40,999 nucleotides of DNA from Arsenophonus melophagi (GCA_032378655.1 JAVYJS010000011.1:1-40999), one strand, 5' to 3'; counted from the first letter of the stretch, positions 27,137-35,833 are shown. Notes: generated by a model from the letters alone, not told the origin. A program made the numbers and translations.

Positions 27137-27772
27137 TTATGAACATCTTTTGTCATGAAGCTCACAAAGATCTTTGATAATACAGAAGTTACAGCGCGGC
27201 TTTCTAGCAATACATGTATAACGACCGTGTAATATCAGCCATTGATGGCAATGCACTTTAAATGCAAAAGGTACTACTTTCAGTAGTTTTTGCTCTACCT
27301 CAATAACATTATTTCCTGGAGCAAAATTTGTACGATTACAAAGACGAAAAATATGGGTATCAACAGCAATAGTTGGCCAACCAAAAGCAATATTCAGTAC
27401 TACATTTGCAGTTTTACGACCAACTCCTGGCAAGGATTCTAACTTTCTACGATCTTCCGGTACCTGACCGTGATATTTATCTATCAATATTTTACAAGTT
27501 TTAATAATATTTTCAGCTTTGGTGTTACATAAACCAATCGTTTTGATAAAATTCTTGATCCCATCCAGTCCAAGAATCAGCATTTTTTCAGCTGTATTGG
27601 CAACTTGATAGAGTTTTTCTGTTGCTTTATTCACACTTTTATCAGTGGCTTTAGCTGAAAGCAATACAGAAATAAGTAATTCAAAAGATGAATTAAAAAT
27701 AAGCTCGGGTTTTGGTATTGGATTTTTATCACGTAAACGAGTTAAAATCGCGATTCGCTTTGTTTTATTCAT
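27137..27772 (-). CDS. nth: Endonuclease III
   Basis: DNA glycosylase/AP lyase for oxidised pyrimidines. The product is 211 residues, as in E. coli. It has the helix-hairpin-helix LPGVGRKTANVV with catalytic Lys near residue 120, the catalytic Asp in VDTHIFRLCNR, and a C-terminal 4Fe-4S loop with spacing C-X6-C-X2-C-X5-C (CIARKPRCNFCIIKDLC). The stretch that is LLSAQATD in E. coli reads LLSAKATD, so Lys41 replaces the glutamine that fills the space of the flipped base. It follows rsxE by 83 nt, the same order as E. coli. No strong ribosome site is visible. Confidence 0.96.
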   Translation of the reverse strand: MNKTKRIAILTRLRDKNPIPKPELIFNSSFELLISVLLSAKATDKSVNKATEKLYQVANTAEKMLILGLDGIKNFIKTIGLCNTKAENIIKTCKILIDKYHGQVPEDRRKLESLPGVGRKTANVVLNIAFGWPTIAVDTHIFRLCNRTNFAPGNNVIEVEQKLLKVVPFAFKVHCHQWLILHGRYTCIARKPRCNFCIIKDLCELHDKRCS

Positions 27773-27855
27773 TAGTTAAAATGTTTTATTAGTGGGTTCT
27801 TCTTTTCCTAATAAGGAGCCTAGTATAACTAGTATAAAATAGATTATTATTGTTT

Positions 27856-28503
27856 TTATTTGTTGCATTTTGTTATTTTCTCATCGATTACATATTTTAC
27901 TGCTAGTATCAGCCCCAATCCAATGAAAGCCCCAGGTGGTAATATAGCTAATAGAAAAGGTGAATTGAAATGCATCACTTCAATACGTAATATTTTTGCC
28001 CATTCTCCTAATAATAAATGGATACCATCAAATAATGTACCATTACCTAAAATTTCTCGTATAGCACCTAAAAAAAATAGCGCTATTGTTATGCCCGCAC
28101 CAATTGACAAGCCATCAATTGCTGAGTGATAAACATTATTTTTAGCTGCATAAGCTTCAGCTCGGCTAATAACAATACAATTTGTAACGATCAGAGGAAT
28201 AAAAATACCTAAAGATTGATATACAGCAATTTCGTAAGCATGAACTAACATCTGTACAATAGATACAACTGACGCTATAATTATAGCATAGATTGGAATA
28301 CGTATTTCATTTGGAATCCAATTACGAAATGTAGAAACAGTAACATTACTAAAAAATAGTACTAATGTTGTTGCTAAACCGAGTCCTAAAGCATTGCTTG
28401 CGGTTGCAGACACTCCAAGTAATGGACATAAACCTAATAATTGAACTAGTGCTGCATTGTTTTTCCATAATCCATTGATAAAAATTTTTTTTGTTTCATT
28501 CAT
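27856..28503 (-). CDS. rsxE: Rnf/Rsx electron transport complex subunit E
   Basis: Six-helix membrane subunit of the Rnf-type complex, homologous to NqrD. E. coli RsxE starts MSEIKDVIVQGLWKNN, and MNETKKIFINGLWKNN here aligns to it position by position, so I start at 28503. An ATG six codons upstream overlaps the rsxG stop and could also be used by coupling. The product is 215 residues. Conserved cysteines lie in LLGLCPLLG and IVTNCIVISRAEA. The C-terminal tail is shorter than in E. coli. It is the last rsx gene; nth follows. Confidence 0.95.
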   Translation of the reverse strand: MNETKKIFINGLWKNNAALVQLLGLCPLLGVSATASNALGLGLATTLVLFFSNVTVSTFRNWIPNEIRIPIYAIIIASVVSIVQMLVHAYEIAVYQSLGIFIPLIVTNCIVISRAEAYAAKNNVYHSAIDGLSIGAGITIALFFLGAIREILGNGTLFDGIHLLLGEWAKILRIEVMHFNSPFLLAILPPGAFIGLGLILAVKYVIDEKITKCNK

Positions 28504-28514
28504 AGTCATAAATT

Positions 28515-29135
28515 TTAACATTGTGGATAAGTTGATAGTTTTTGAGGCACCGATTGTATGAGCAATGCAGCGCGCTGAGTTGCATGAATTACAGCTCTTG
28601 GTGTAATACTGGCACCAGTAAATTGCTCAAAATCACCACCATCTTTTTTTATAGTCCAATCTGAGTTATTTTTTGAATCAATTTTTTTACCTGCAAAATG
28701 ATCAATCCAATTTGAAATACGAGTATCAATTTTATCACCTAATCCTGGCGTTTCATGATGTTCAGTGACGCGTACACCAAGTACTTTACCATGAAAGTCA
28801 GCTGCAACCAATAATTTTATCTTGCCTGAGTAGCCATTATTGGCAGTATATTCTATAATAGCTGCAACCGGGTTTCCTGCTTTTCTAGCAAGAAAAAGAT
28901 GATTAGGTAACGAGCTGCCTAATACTTCATCATTAATAATTAAATAACACTCTTTAAACAACTGGTTATCATATAAGTTAGGAGAGATAATTTGATCAAA
29001 AAGTTTTTGCTGTTGGATTATGGCTTGGCTATTAATAGTACTTTTTGTGATAGTATAAACTGTTGCTGTGATTCCGGCGCTAATTGCTGCAAAAATAGCT
29101 AATATCACACCATTATGTTTAATAGATTGTAACAT
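28515..29135 (-). CDS. rsxG: Rnf/Rsx electron transport complex subunit G
   Basis: Membrane-anchored subunit with a periplasmic FMN domain, homologous to NqrC. The ATG at 29135 has AAGGAAC upstream and gives 206 residues, the E. coli length; an upstream in-frame start only runs into rsxD. It has an N-terminal helix (about 10-31), then TEHHETPGLGDKID and the flavinylation segment DFEQFTGASITPRA. The acceptor position is Ser176 (codon AGT at 28608-28610), where E. coli and most relatives have Thr. ApbE is still encoded in the window, so this may be a serine-acceptor variant or an unflavinylated subunit. Confidence 0.95.
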   Translation of the reverse strand: MLQSIKHNGVILAIFAAISAGITATVYTITKSTINSQAIIQQQKLFDQIISPNLYDNQLFKECYLIINDEVLGSSLPNHLFLARKAGNPVAAIIEYTANNGYSGKIKLLVAADFHGKVLGVRVTEHHETPGLGDKIDTRISNWIDHFAGKKIDSKNNSDWTIKKDGGDFEQFTGASITPRAVIHATQRAALLIQSVPQKLSTYPQC

Positions 29136-29145
29136 AATCTGTTCC

Positions 29146-30243
29146 TTATTTATGACCGTAAACGCGAGGTTGACTATAGTGATCAATTAGCGGCACTGTA
29201 ATATTAGTTAGTAACACTGAAAAAGCTACTGCATCAGGATAGCCACCATATACACGAATAATCCAGGTTAATAACCCTGTTATTATACCATAAATAAGAC
29301 GACCATATGGTGTTGTAGCAGCAGTAACTGGATCAGAGGCAATAAAAAAAGCACCGAGCATAGTTGCTCCTGAAAATAAATGGAGCATTGGAGGAGCATA
29401 TTTTGTTGGCATAATCAACCAACTTAATACAGAACAAAACAACAGTGTTACTAAAAATGCTAGAGGAATCTGCCAGCTAATGATTCGGCGATTTAGTAGA
29501 ATAATACCGCCAATAAAATAGGCAATATTAACCCAATGCCAACCATTGCCAGATAATGAAGCTATGAAAATAGGATTTATGAGTCTTTGATTAAGAGAGT
29601 ATATTAATAAATTCGTTTTAAAGCTATCAAGTGGTGTCGCTTGACTTATACCATCAATATTTGATGTTAATTGATTTAATGTAATTCCTGTTGATGTATA
29701 ACCAGTAAAAATGATTTGTAAGCTCTCCAAGGCATTGGCATGAATAGCTTGCAGCTCTATTGACGGTATCCAACTAGTCATTTGGATAGGAAAAGAGATC
29801 AATAATACCACATAACCTACCATAGCTGGATTAAATGGATTTTGGCCTAATCCGCCATAGATGTGCTTAGCAATTAGTATAGCAAAAGTAGTACCTAAAA
29901 CTATTAGCCACCAAGGAGATAAAGGTGGAATACTAATAGCCAATAGAGAAGCAGTTACCAAAGCAGATGCATCTTTTAAGTGGGGTATAATCGGTAATTT
30001 CCGTAGTCGTAAGGCAACAGCCTCACTAATAAAAGCTGCAGTGATGGCAAGCACCATTTGGTAAAATGTCCCACTACTAAAAAAGTAAATTTGGCAAGAA
30101 ATACCGGGAATAGAGGCAATAAAAACCCACAACATCAGTTTACTGATAGTTTTTTTTTCATGTGTATGTAAAAATGGCGAACTAGATCTTTTTACATTAT
30201 TTAGCTGATACTTATCAGCAGATATTATGATCCTGAATTTCAT
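29146..30243 (-). CDS. rsxD: Rnf/Rsx electron transport complex subunit D
   Basis: Membrane subunit with about ten helices, homologous to NqrB and carrying covalent FMN. I start at MKFRI (30243), in line with E. coli MVFRI; an ATG four codons upstream overlaps the rsxC stop as TAATG and may be the coupled start. The product is 365 residues, longer than in E. coli mainly because about 14 residues follow MKFRI. GGLGQNPFNPAMVGYV, the flavinylation segment GISQATPLDSFKTN (same S-Q-A-T as E. coli) and LLSGATMLGAFF-like SGATMLGAFFIASDPVTA are conserved. rsxG follows 10 nt later. Confidence 0.94.
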   Translation of the reverse strand: MKFRIIISADKYQLNNVKRSSSPFLHTHEKKTISKLMLWVFIASIPGISCQIYFFSSGTFYQMVLAITAAFISEAVALRLRKLPIIPHLKDASALVTASLLAISIPPLSPWWLIVLGTTFAILIAKHIYGGLGQNPFNPAMVGYVVLLISFPIQMTSWIPSIELQAIHANALESLQIIFTGYTSTGITLNQLTSNIDGISQATPLDSFKTNLLIYSLNQRLINPIFIASLSGNGWHWVNIAYFIGGIILLNRRIISWQIPLAFLVTLLFCSVLSWLIMPTKYAPPMLHLFSGATMLGAFFIASDPVTAATTPYGRLIYGIITGLLTWIIRVYGGYPDAVAFSVLLTNITVPLIDHYSQPRVYGHK

Positions 30244-30254
30244 ATTGCAAATCA

Positions 30255-32011
30255 TTAATTATTTTTATCATTATTTGATGATAAGCAAATTTTACTCTGC
30301 GCATCACGTTTAGATTGAACTCGAGCAATCGCTGCAGAAACCATAGCTTTGTACTGATCGGAAAATTGTTGTTCTGGTGATTTTTGAGTTGTTTGAATAA
30401 TATCCAGTGTAGATCTTGTGACATGGCATCCTGTAGTAGCAGTTTTCTTGTTTAAGAACTTAACCTTACTACTCATATTGGTAAGGTAATTTCGTTTTTT
30501 TTGTGCATTAATTCCTAATATTGAAGTGTTGATTACAGCTTTGTCTAGCGCTTTTATCTTTTCTTCAGCATGACGGTATTGGCATAACATGTTTTCTTGT
30601 GCAAGCCGATTTTTTTTAGCTTCAAATCGTTTTTTTGCATCAGCAGCACGTTTTGTTGCTTTCAAAATGTTTTGAATTGCTATTTTTTCCTTTCTATAGT
30701 ATTGAACAAGAGGAATATTACTTGGACAAACATAAGCACAGGCACCACATTCTATACAGTCAAATAAATTATATTTATCTGCTTTTTCATGCTCCTGACC
30801 TCGACTCATCCAATAAAGTTGTTGTGGTAATAAGTTAGCTGGGCAAGCTTGAGCGCAAAGACCACATCGAATGCAAGCTCCTTCCATGGAAGGCTTAGCT
30901 ATTTCTACTTCTGTTGGCGCCAGAATACAGTTACTCATTTTAATAATAGGTATGGCTAAATCAGGTAAAGTAAATCCCATTAAGGGCCCACCCATAATAA
31001 CCATTTGTTCTAGTTGTGGAACTATGCCAACTTGTTGCAATAATAAATTGATTGGCGTGCCAAAACGAACCCAATAATTACCAGGATTTTTTATTGCACC
31101 ACCAGTTACTGTTAACACACGTTCAATCAAAGGTTCGCCATCAATAATTGCCCGTTTAATAGCAAAAACAGTGCTAATGTTTTGCATCAATATACCAATG
31201 TTATAAGAGTGAACGCCACTAGGTATTTCCTTGCCAGTTAATATTTTTGTTAACTGTCTAACACCTCCTGAAGGATACTTAGTTGGGATCACTCGTAATT
31301 TAATAATAGCTTGTTGGCCTAAAAGCGCTTCTCTTAAGGCAGCTATTGCTGAAGGCTTATTATCTTCAATCCCAATTAATATCTCTTGTGGTTTTAGTAT
31401 ATGTATTAATATCCATATTCCTTCGATAATCTCATGAGCATGCTCTTGCGTTAATCGATCATCGGCTGTTATATACGGCTCACATTCTGCTGCATTAATG
31501 ATCAAGGTATGAATTAATTTAATACCATTTTTTAGCTTAGTTGCAGTAGGAAAGCCGGCGCCGCCTAATCCTGCTATGCCAGCTTGTTCAATACATGACA
31601 ATAAAACTTTAGAAGAATATTTCCAGTAGTTAACTAAAGGAGCACGCTCATACCATTGATCTTTCCTATCAGCTTGTAAGCGAATACAAGGTATTTTAAG
31701 ACCGGAAGGGTGTGCGGTTATATGTGGTCCTATGTCCGTTATAGTCCCCGAGGTAGTTGCATGGACAGGGATCTTACATTTACAACCTTTAGTAAGTGCT
31801 TGGCCTTTTAGTACATAGTCACCAGATTTAACAATAATCTCCCCTGGAGAACCTCTATGCTGTTGAATTGGAATAATGAATTCATCCACTAATGGTAATG
31901 TAAGTATAGGAACCTGATTTGATTGTATTTTCATTTCAGGTGGATAAATACCTCCTGACAAAGGCCAAATTTTTTCTTTATTTTTAGTTTTTTTTTAAAA
32001 AAATTAAACAT
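30255..32011 (-). CDS. rsxC: Rnf/Rsx electron transport complex subunit C, frameshifted at a poly-A tract
   Basis: Peripheral subunit with flavin/NADH-binding and two 4Fe-4S clusters, the entry point of the complex. The open frame covers 30255-31961 and opens only with a TTG lacking a ribosome site. The natural start is the ATG at 32009-32011, preceded by AGGGGG. From it, translation meets nine A (31988-31996, minus strand) and goes out of frame. With ten A it reads MFNFFKKKTKNKEKIW and continues into PLSGGIYPPEMK, matching the E. coli N-terminus. The body is intact: GLGGAGFPT, ECEPYITADDRL, NQVVIMGGPLMGFT-like, and cluster motifs CIRCGLCAQACP and CIECGACAYVCP. The C-terminal repeat tail is shorter than in E. 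coli. Confidence 0.9.
31988..31996 (-). other. A9 slippage tract in rsxC
   Basis: Nine A in the coding strand, directly after seven T, about 15 nt into the gene. The downstream frame is closed upstream by a TAA at the T7/A9 junction, so it has no other ATG. Transcripts with one extra A would encode full RsxC. Confidence 0.8.
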
Positions 32012-32029
32012 TTTTCCCCCTTATGATAC

Positions 32030-32057
32030 AAGGCAACGGTTGCCTTTTAGAAAAGGC
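32030..32057. repeat. Overlapping small hairpins between rsxB and rsxC
   Basis: AAGGCAA/TTGCCTT (32030-32046, 3-nt loop) and GCCTTTT/AAAAGGC (32042-32057, 2-nt loop) share bases, so only one can form at a time. They lie just upstream of the rsxC ribosome site. Confidence 0.55.
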
Positions 32058-32059
32058 CC

Positions 32060-32608
32060 CTATATTTTTATAGGCATAGCACTGATATCTCTCCCAATTT
32101 TTATTGTCCCTGGTATTGTACGCATAGTAATACAATTGGTTGGACATGGGGCAATACACAGATCACAACCAGTACATAGGTCTGTAATCACTGTATGTAC
32201 AGAACGCCTGGTTCCAACAATTGCATCAACAGGACAAGCCTTAATACATTTAGTGCAACCGATACAATTGGTCTCATCGATAAAAGCTACTTGTTGTTCT
32301 GTGATTAATTTCTTGTTATCAATCGTTTTTAGTTCTACATTAAGTAATTCGGCAATTTTTAACGTTACCTCTTCACCTCCAGGAGTGCACTTATCAATCA
32401 TTTCACTACTCTTGATTATTGCTTCAGCATATGGGCGGCATCCAAGATAACCACATTGACAACACTGACTTTGAGGCAAGATATTATCAATCTTGTCCAC
32501 TATGAGATCATCTGTTACTTTAAAACGCATACAGGAAAATCCTAAAATAAAACCACAGATCAAACCAAATCCAGCGATAATAACGATCGCTACTAGCACA
32601 TTACTCAC
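32060..32608 (-). CDS. rsxB: Rnf/Rsx electron transport complex subunit B
   Basis: Membrane-anchored Fe-S protein passing electrons within the complex. The product is 182 residues with an N-terminal helix (about 3-25), a first cluster motif CCQCGYLGCRPYAEAI near residue 50, and two 4Fe-4S ferredoxin motifs, CIGCTKCIKACP and CTGCDLCIAPCP. The GTG start overlaps the rsxA stop by one base (TAGTG). It ends about ten residues before E. coli RsxB, beyond the last cluster, so function should be kept. 48 nt separate it from the natural rsxC start. Confidence 0.96.
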   Translation of the reverse strand: MSNVLVAIVIIAGFGLICGFILGFSCMRFKVTDDLIVDKIDNILPQSQCCQCGYLGCRPYAEAIIKSSEMIDKCTPGGEEVTLKIAELLNVELKTIDNKKLITEQQVAFIDETNCIGCTKCIKACPVDAIVGTRRSVHTVITDLCTGCDLCIAPCPTNCITMRTIPGTIKIGRDISAMPIKI

Positions 32609-33189
32609 TAGAGTTTTACCAAACCATTGAATCCCATAAACGCCAAAGACATTAAGCCTGCGGTAATGAAACCAATAGATGCTCCACGAAATGGAGCAGG
32701 AACATTGGCTACCTCAATACGTTCACGGATGGCAGAAAATAGAACCATGACTAAAGAAAAGCCTATTGCAGTAGAAAAGCCATAGACGGCAGATTGTAAA
32801 AAAGTATGTGATTGATTGATATTCAGCAATGCTACACCAAGAACTGCACAGTTTGTAGTAATTAATGGTAAAAAAATGCCTAAAAGATGGTATAGTATTG
32901 GGCTAGTTTTATGAACAACAATTTCTGTAAATTGGACAACAGTGGCTATTACTAAGATAAAGCTTAGTATACGTAAGTAACTTAAATCTAAAGGTATTAA
33001 AATAAATGTATCTATAAACCATGAAAAAATAGATGCTAAAGTTAGCACAAAGGTAGTTGAAAATCCCATGCCAATAGCAGATTCTATTTTTTTTGAGACA
33101 CCCATAAAAGGGCATAATCCAAGAAACTTTACCAGTACGAAATTATTTACTAAAATCGGAGTGATAAATAATAAAATGTAATCTGTCAT
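32608..33189 (-). CDS. rsxA: Rnf/Rsx electron transport complex subunit A
   Basis: Six-helix membrane subunit, homologous to NqrE. The product is 193 residues, identical in length to E. coli RsxA. Conserved cysteines are in KFLGLCPFMGVSKK and ITTNCAVLGVALLN. AGGTG lies upstream of the ATG. It is the first gene of rsxABCDGE-nth. In E. coli the complex keeps the SoxR sensor reduced; in other bacteria Rnf couples ferredoxin and NAD+ to ion transport. Which role holds here cannot be read from the sequence. Confidence 0.97.
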   Translation of the reverse strand: MTDYILLFITPILVNNFVLVKFLGLCPFMGVSKKIESAIGMGFSTTFVLTLASIFSWFIDTFILIPLDLSYLRILSFILVIATVVQFTEIVVHKTSPILYHLLGIFLPLITTNCAVLGVALLNINQSHTFLQSAVYGFSTAIGFSLVMVLFSAIRERIEVANVPAPFRGASIGFITAGLMSLAFMGFNGLVKL

Positions 33190-33550
33190 CTGAACACCTA
33201 ATTTTTTTCATTAACAGCACTTGTAGCCATGTAAAAAAGAAACTTAAAACCATACATAACTGTCGAATTATAGTAATTAATTGTAATATAAATTATTAAT
33301 CTTGTGTGATAATTAATGATCACAGGAATTTTTTTATAAAAGTAGTGTTTATAGCTAAATATATATTAAAGATATAATAAAGAGAATGAATACAGTAACC
33401 AATATTATTGGATCTGGTTGTAATATAGAATTTAAGGATGGCAACAGTTATTGTAAGGTTTTATGCATAAACCTGATAAAGCAAAACATTTCAATTATCA
33501 GTAATTACCGATAATAATCGGTCACAAGTCATGAATAGTAAGTAAAGAAA

Positions 33551-33578
33551 ATTGACTTAAAACTATTGACTTAAAACT
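33551..33578. repeat. 14-bp tandem repeat upstream of fumC
   Basis: ATTGACTTAAAACT occurs twice in a row. Each unit contains TTGACT, which resembles a -35 element; a TATACA-like sequence follows near 33592, but the spacing of about 20 nt is too long for confidence. Confidence 0.8.
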
Positions 33579-33632
33579 AATATCAACGTTTTATACAATG
33601 TTATTTCTTTATGCTTTAATCGGTTCCTCTTT

Positions 33633-33650
33633 GTGTTCTCATTAGAACAC
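33633..33650 (+). repeat. 7-bp hairpin in the fumC leader
   Basis: GTGTTCT, CATT, AGAACAC, about 130 nt before fumC. Confidence 0.5.
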
Positions 33651-33778
33651 ATTCAATTATTACTTAGATTTGATTCTAGTAATCAGTAGGCGTTACTATT
33701 TTAGTTTTAATAGCAAAGCCTATTCTGTTAAAACATGGAGTATGTATATCGAATTTTTGATTCTAAGGGGATAGAATA

Positions 33779-35161
33779 ATGCCAAAATATCGTATTGAAA
33801 AAGATTCAATGGGAAAAATTAAAGTCCCAGCAGATAGGCTTTGGGGTGCACAAACTCAAAGATCTTTAGAGAACTTCCATATTTCAGTAGAAAAAATGCC
33901 TGTTTTATTGATCCATGCATTGGCATTAACTAAAAAAGCAGCAGCTGCAACAAATGCCGATTTAGGTTTGATATCTCATGATAAAGCTAATGCTATTATC
34001 GCTGCCGCAGATGAAATCTTAACGAATAAGCATATGGATGAATTTCCTTTAGCAATTTGGCAAACTGGATCTGGTACACAAACAAATATGAATATTAATG
34101 AAGTCTTGGCTAACAGAGCAAGTGAAATTTTAGGGGGGCAAAGAGGTCAACAACGTTTGATTCGTCCGAATGATGATGTCAATAAAAGTCAAAGTTCTAA
34201 TGATGTGTTTCCAACAGCTATGCATATTGCTGCAGTTATTTCTTTAAAGCAACATCTCTTACCTAACTTAAAACAACTACAAACTACTTTTAGGAAAAAG
34301 TCTAATGCATTTAATGATATTATCAAAATTGGTCGTACCCATCTACAAGATGCGACACCATTAACGTTAGGTCAAGAAATATCAGGATGGGAAGCAATGC
34401 TAGCTCATAATGTTCATCATATTGAAATAAGTATCCCTCATCTGAGTGAATTAGCCTTGGGTGGAACCGCGGTTGGTACAGGATTAAATGCCCATCCTGA
34501 ATATGCTGTTAAGGTCGCTAGTAAGATTACAACATTATCTGGTTTTCCGTTTATAACTGCGCCTAATAAGTTTGAAGCTCTAGCTACTTGTGATGCTTTA
34601 GTTCATACTCATGGTGCTTTAAAAGGGTTAGCCATTTCGTTAATGAAAATTGCTAATGATATAAGATGGTTGGCTTCAGGTCCTAGATGTGGCATTGGCG
34701 AAATTATAATTCCTGAAAATGAACCTGGCAGTTCAATCATGCCAGGAAAGGTGAATCCAACTCAGTGTGAAGCATTAACGATGGTTTGTGCTCAAGTTAT
34801 GGGCAATGATGTGGCTATTAATATAGGTGGTGCATCCGGTAATTTTGAACTTAATGTTTTTCGTCCTATGATTATTAACAATTTTTTACAATCAGTTCGT
34901 TTATTAGCAGATGGTATGATAAGTTTTAATAAACATTGCGCTCAAGGTATTCAGCCTAATCACAAGCGAATAGACAAATTTTTAAACGAATCACTAATGT
35001 TAGTAACTGCATTAAATACACATATTGGCTACGATAAAGCCTGTGAAATTGCTATAAAAGCACATAAAGAAGGATTAACTCTTAAGCAAGCAGCGTTGGA
35101 TCTTGCTTATTTAAAAGAAGAAGAGTTTGATAGTTTAGTACGTCCTGAAAATATGATCTGA
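33779..35161 (+). CDS. fumC: Fumarate hydratase class II
   Basis: Iron-independent fumarase: interconverts fumarate and malate in the TCA cycle. The product is 460 residues (E. coli 467). Signature and catalytic regions are intact: TGSGTQTNMNINEV near residue 97, PNDDVNKSQSSNDVFPTAMH near 135, GRTHLQDATPLTLGQE near 185 and the fumarase signature GSSIMPGKVNPTQ near 318. AGGGGA lies 8 nt before the ATG. A stop after RPENMI removes the last seven residues found in E. coli, probably harmless. A decayed copy of codons around 330-361 lies 27 nt downstream. It stands alone as a transcription unit. Confidence 0.97.
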   Translation: MPKYRIEKDSMGKIKVPADRLWGAQTQRSLENFHISVEKMPVLLIHALALTKKAAAATNADLGLISHDKANAIIAAADEILTNKHMDEFPLAIWQTGSGTQTNMNINEVLANRASEILGGQRGQQRLIRPNDDVNKSQSSNDVFPTAMHIAAVISLKQHLLPNLKQLQTTFRKKSNAFNDIIKIGRTHLQDATPLTLGQEISGWEAMLAHNVHHIEISIPHLSELALGGTAVGTGLNAHPEYAVKVASKITTLSGFPFITAPNKFEALATCDALVHTHGALKGLAISLMKIANDIRWLASGPRCGIGEIIIPENEPGSSIMPGKVNPTQCEALTMVCAQVMGNDVAINIGGASGNFELNVFRPMIINNFLQSVRLLADGMISFNKHCAQGIQPNHKRIDKFLNESLMLVTALNTHIGYDKACEIAIKAHKEGLTLKQAALDLAYLKEEEFDSLVRPENMI

Positions 35162-35187
35162 AAGTAGTTGGACTTTTACTAAAAACT

Positions 35188-35284
35188 TGTGCGAAGCATT
35201 AACGATGGTTTGTGCTCAAGTTATGGACAATGATGTGGCTATTAATGTAGATAGTTCATCTGGTAATTTGAACTTAATGTTTTC
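35188..35284 (+). pseudogene. Decayed partial copy of fumC
   Basis: Direct-orientation copy of 34766-34861, the region encoding CEALTMVCAQVMGNDV and following residues. About eight substitutions and one 1-nt deletion in roughly 96 bp by eye; the deletion breaks the frame. It starts and ends abruptly, 27 nt after the fumC stop. Confidence 0.9.
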
Positions 35285-35801
35285 TGTTATTTCTTGCTTA
35301 AACTAAACTTTAGCAGTTTTCTGAAATGTGATCAGGAATTATATTTTTATATAAAAGGTATTAGAAATATTAATATAGCGATCTGGATTAACATCTATAT
35401 TACCTATGAAGGTAATCGTTACCTGGACACAAGTATTGATGGAATCATATGTCCCGCTCCATCATTTCATTAAATGAATAATGCTATCCTTTCTATTTTA
35501 ATATTTATTATATGAGTTCGTTAATTTTGAACACTGAAGATCAGTAATAGATACTTGACGACGTCATACAATACTCACACAATACTATTTCTTTGCTGAA
35601 TTAATGTCTAATCTAATCATTATTATTGTTAATATGTTATCAACAATCTATGAGAGGGCTTCAAAGCCAATTGCAATGCATTCTGGGCAATTAAAAACTT
35701 ATCTTAATGAACTGATTTCTTGGAAGATAATGATATAAAATACAAAATCTTATCTAGGAACTCATTAAGACAATACTTAAAGAATCATGAATAAAACTAA
35801 T

Positions 35802-35833
35802 AGGTACCTTTGATGATTTCATAAAAGGTACCT
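35802..35833. repeat. 10-bp perfect hairpin
   Basis: AGGTACCTTT, 12-nt loop, AAAGGTACCT. Confidence 0.7.

Larger units (their letters stand above)
33190..33778. other. Divergent region between rsxA and fumC
   Basis: Promoters for rsxA (minus) and fumC (plus) should lie here. It holds a perfect 14-bp tandem repeat (33551-33578) and a 7-bp hairpin (33633-33650). No frame of note. Confidence 0.6.

Noticed and set aside
28522..28530. Consensus DnaA box (TTATCCACA on the minus strand)
   Set aside because: Single copy inside the rsxG 3' end, with no cluster and no origin-type genes nearby; it encodes part of the RsxG C-terminus.
32040..32450. Long open frame on the plus strand opposite rsxB
   Set aside because: Antisense shadow of a clearly conserved Fe-S protein; hydrophobic nonsense product. 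The same holds for frames opposite rsxC, rsxD, rsxE and nqrB.
35150..35175. fumC stop as a frameshift or nonsense mutation of a longer gene
   Set aside because: Only about seven residues are missing against E. coli and the tail is variable in the family; no clear continuation in any frame.
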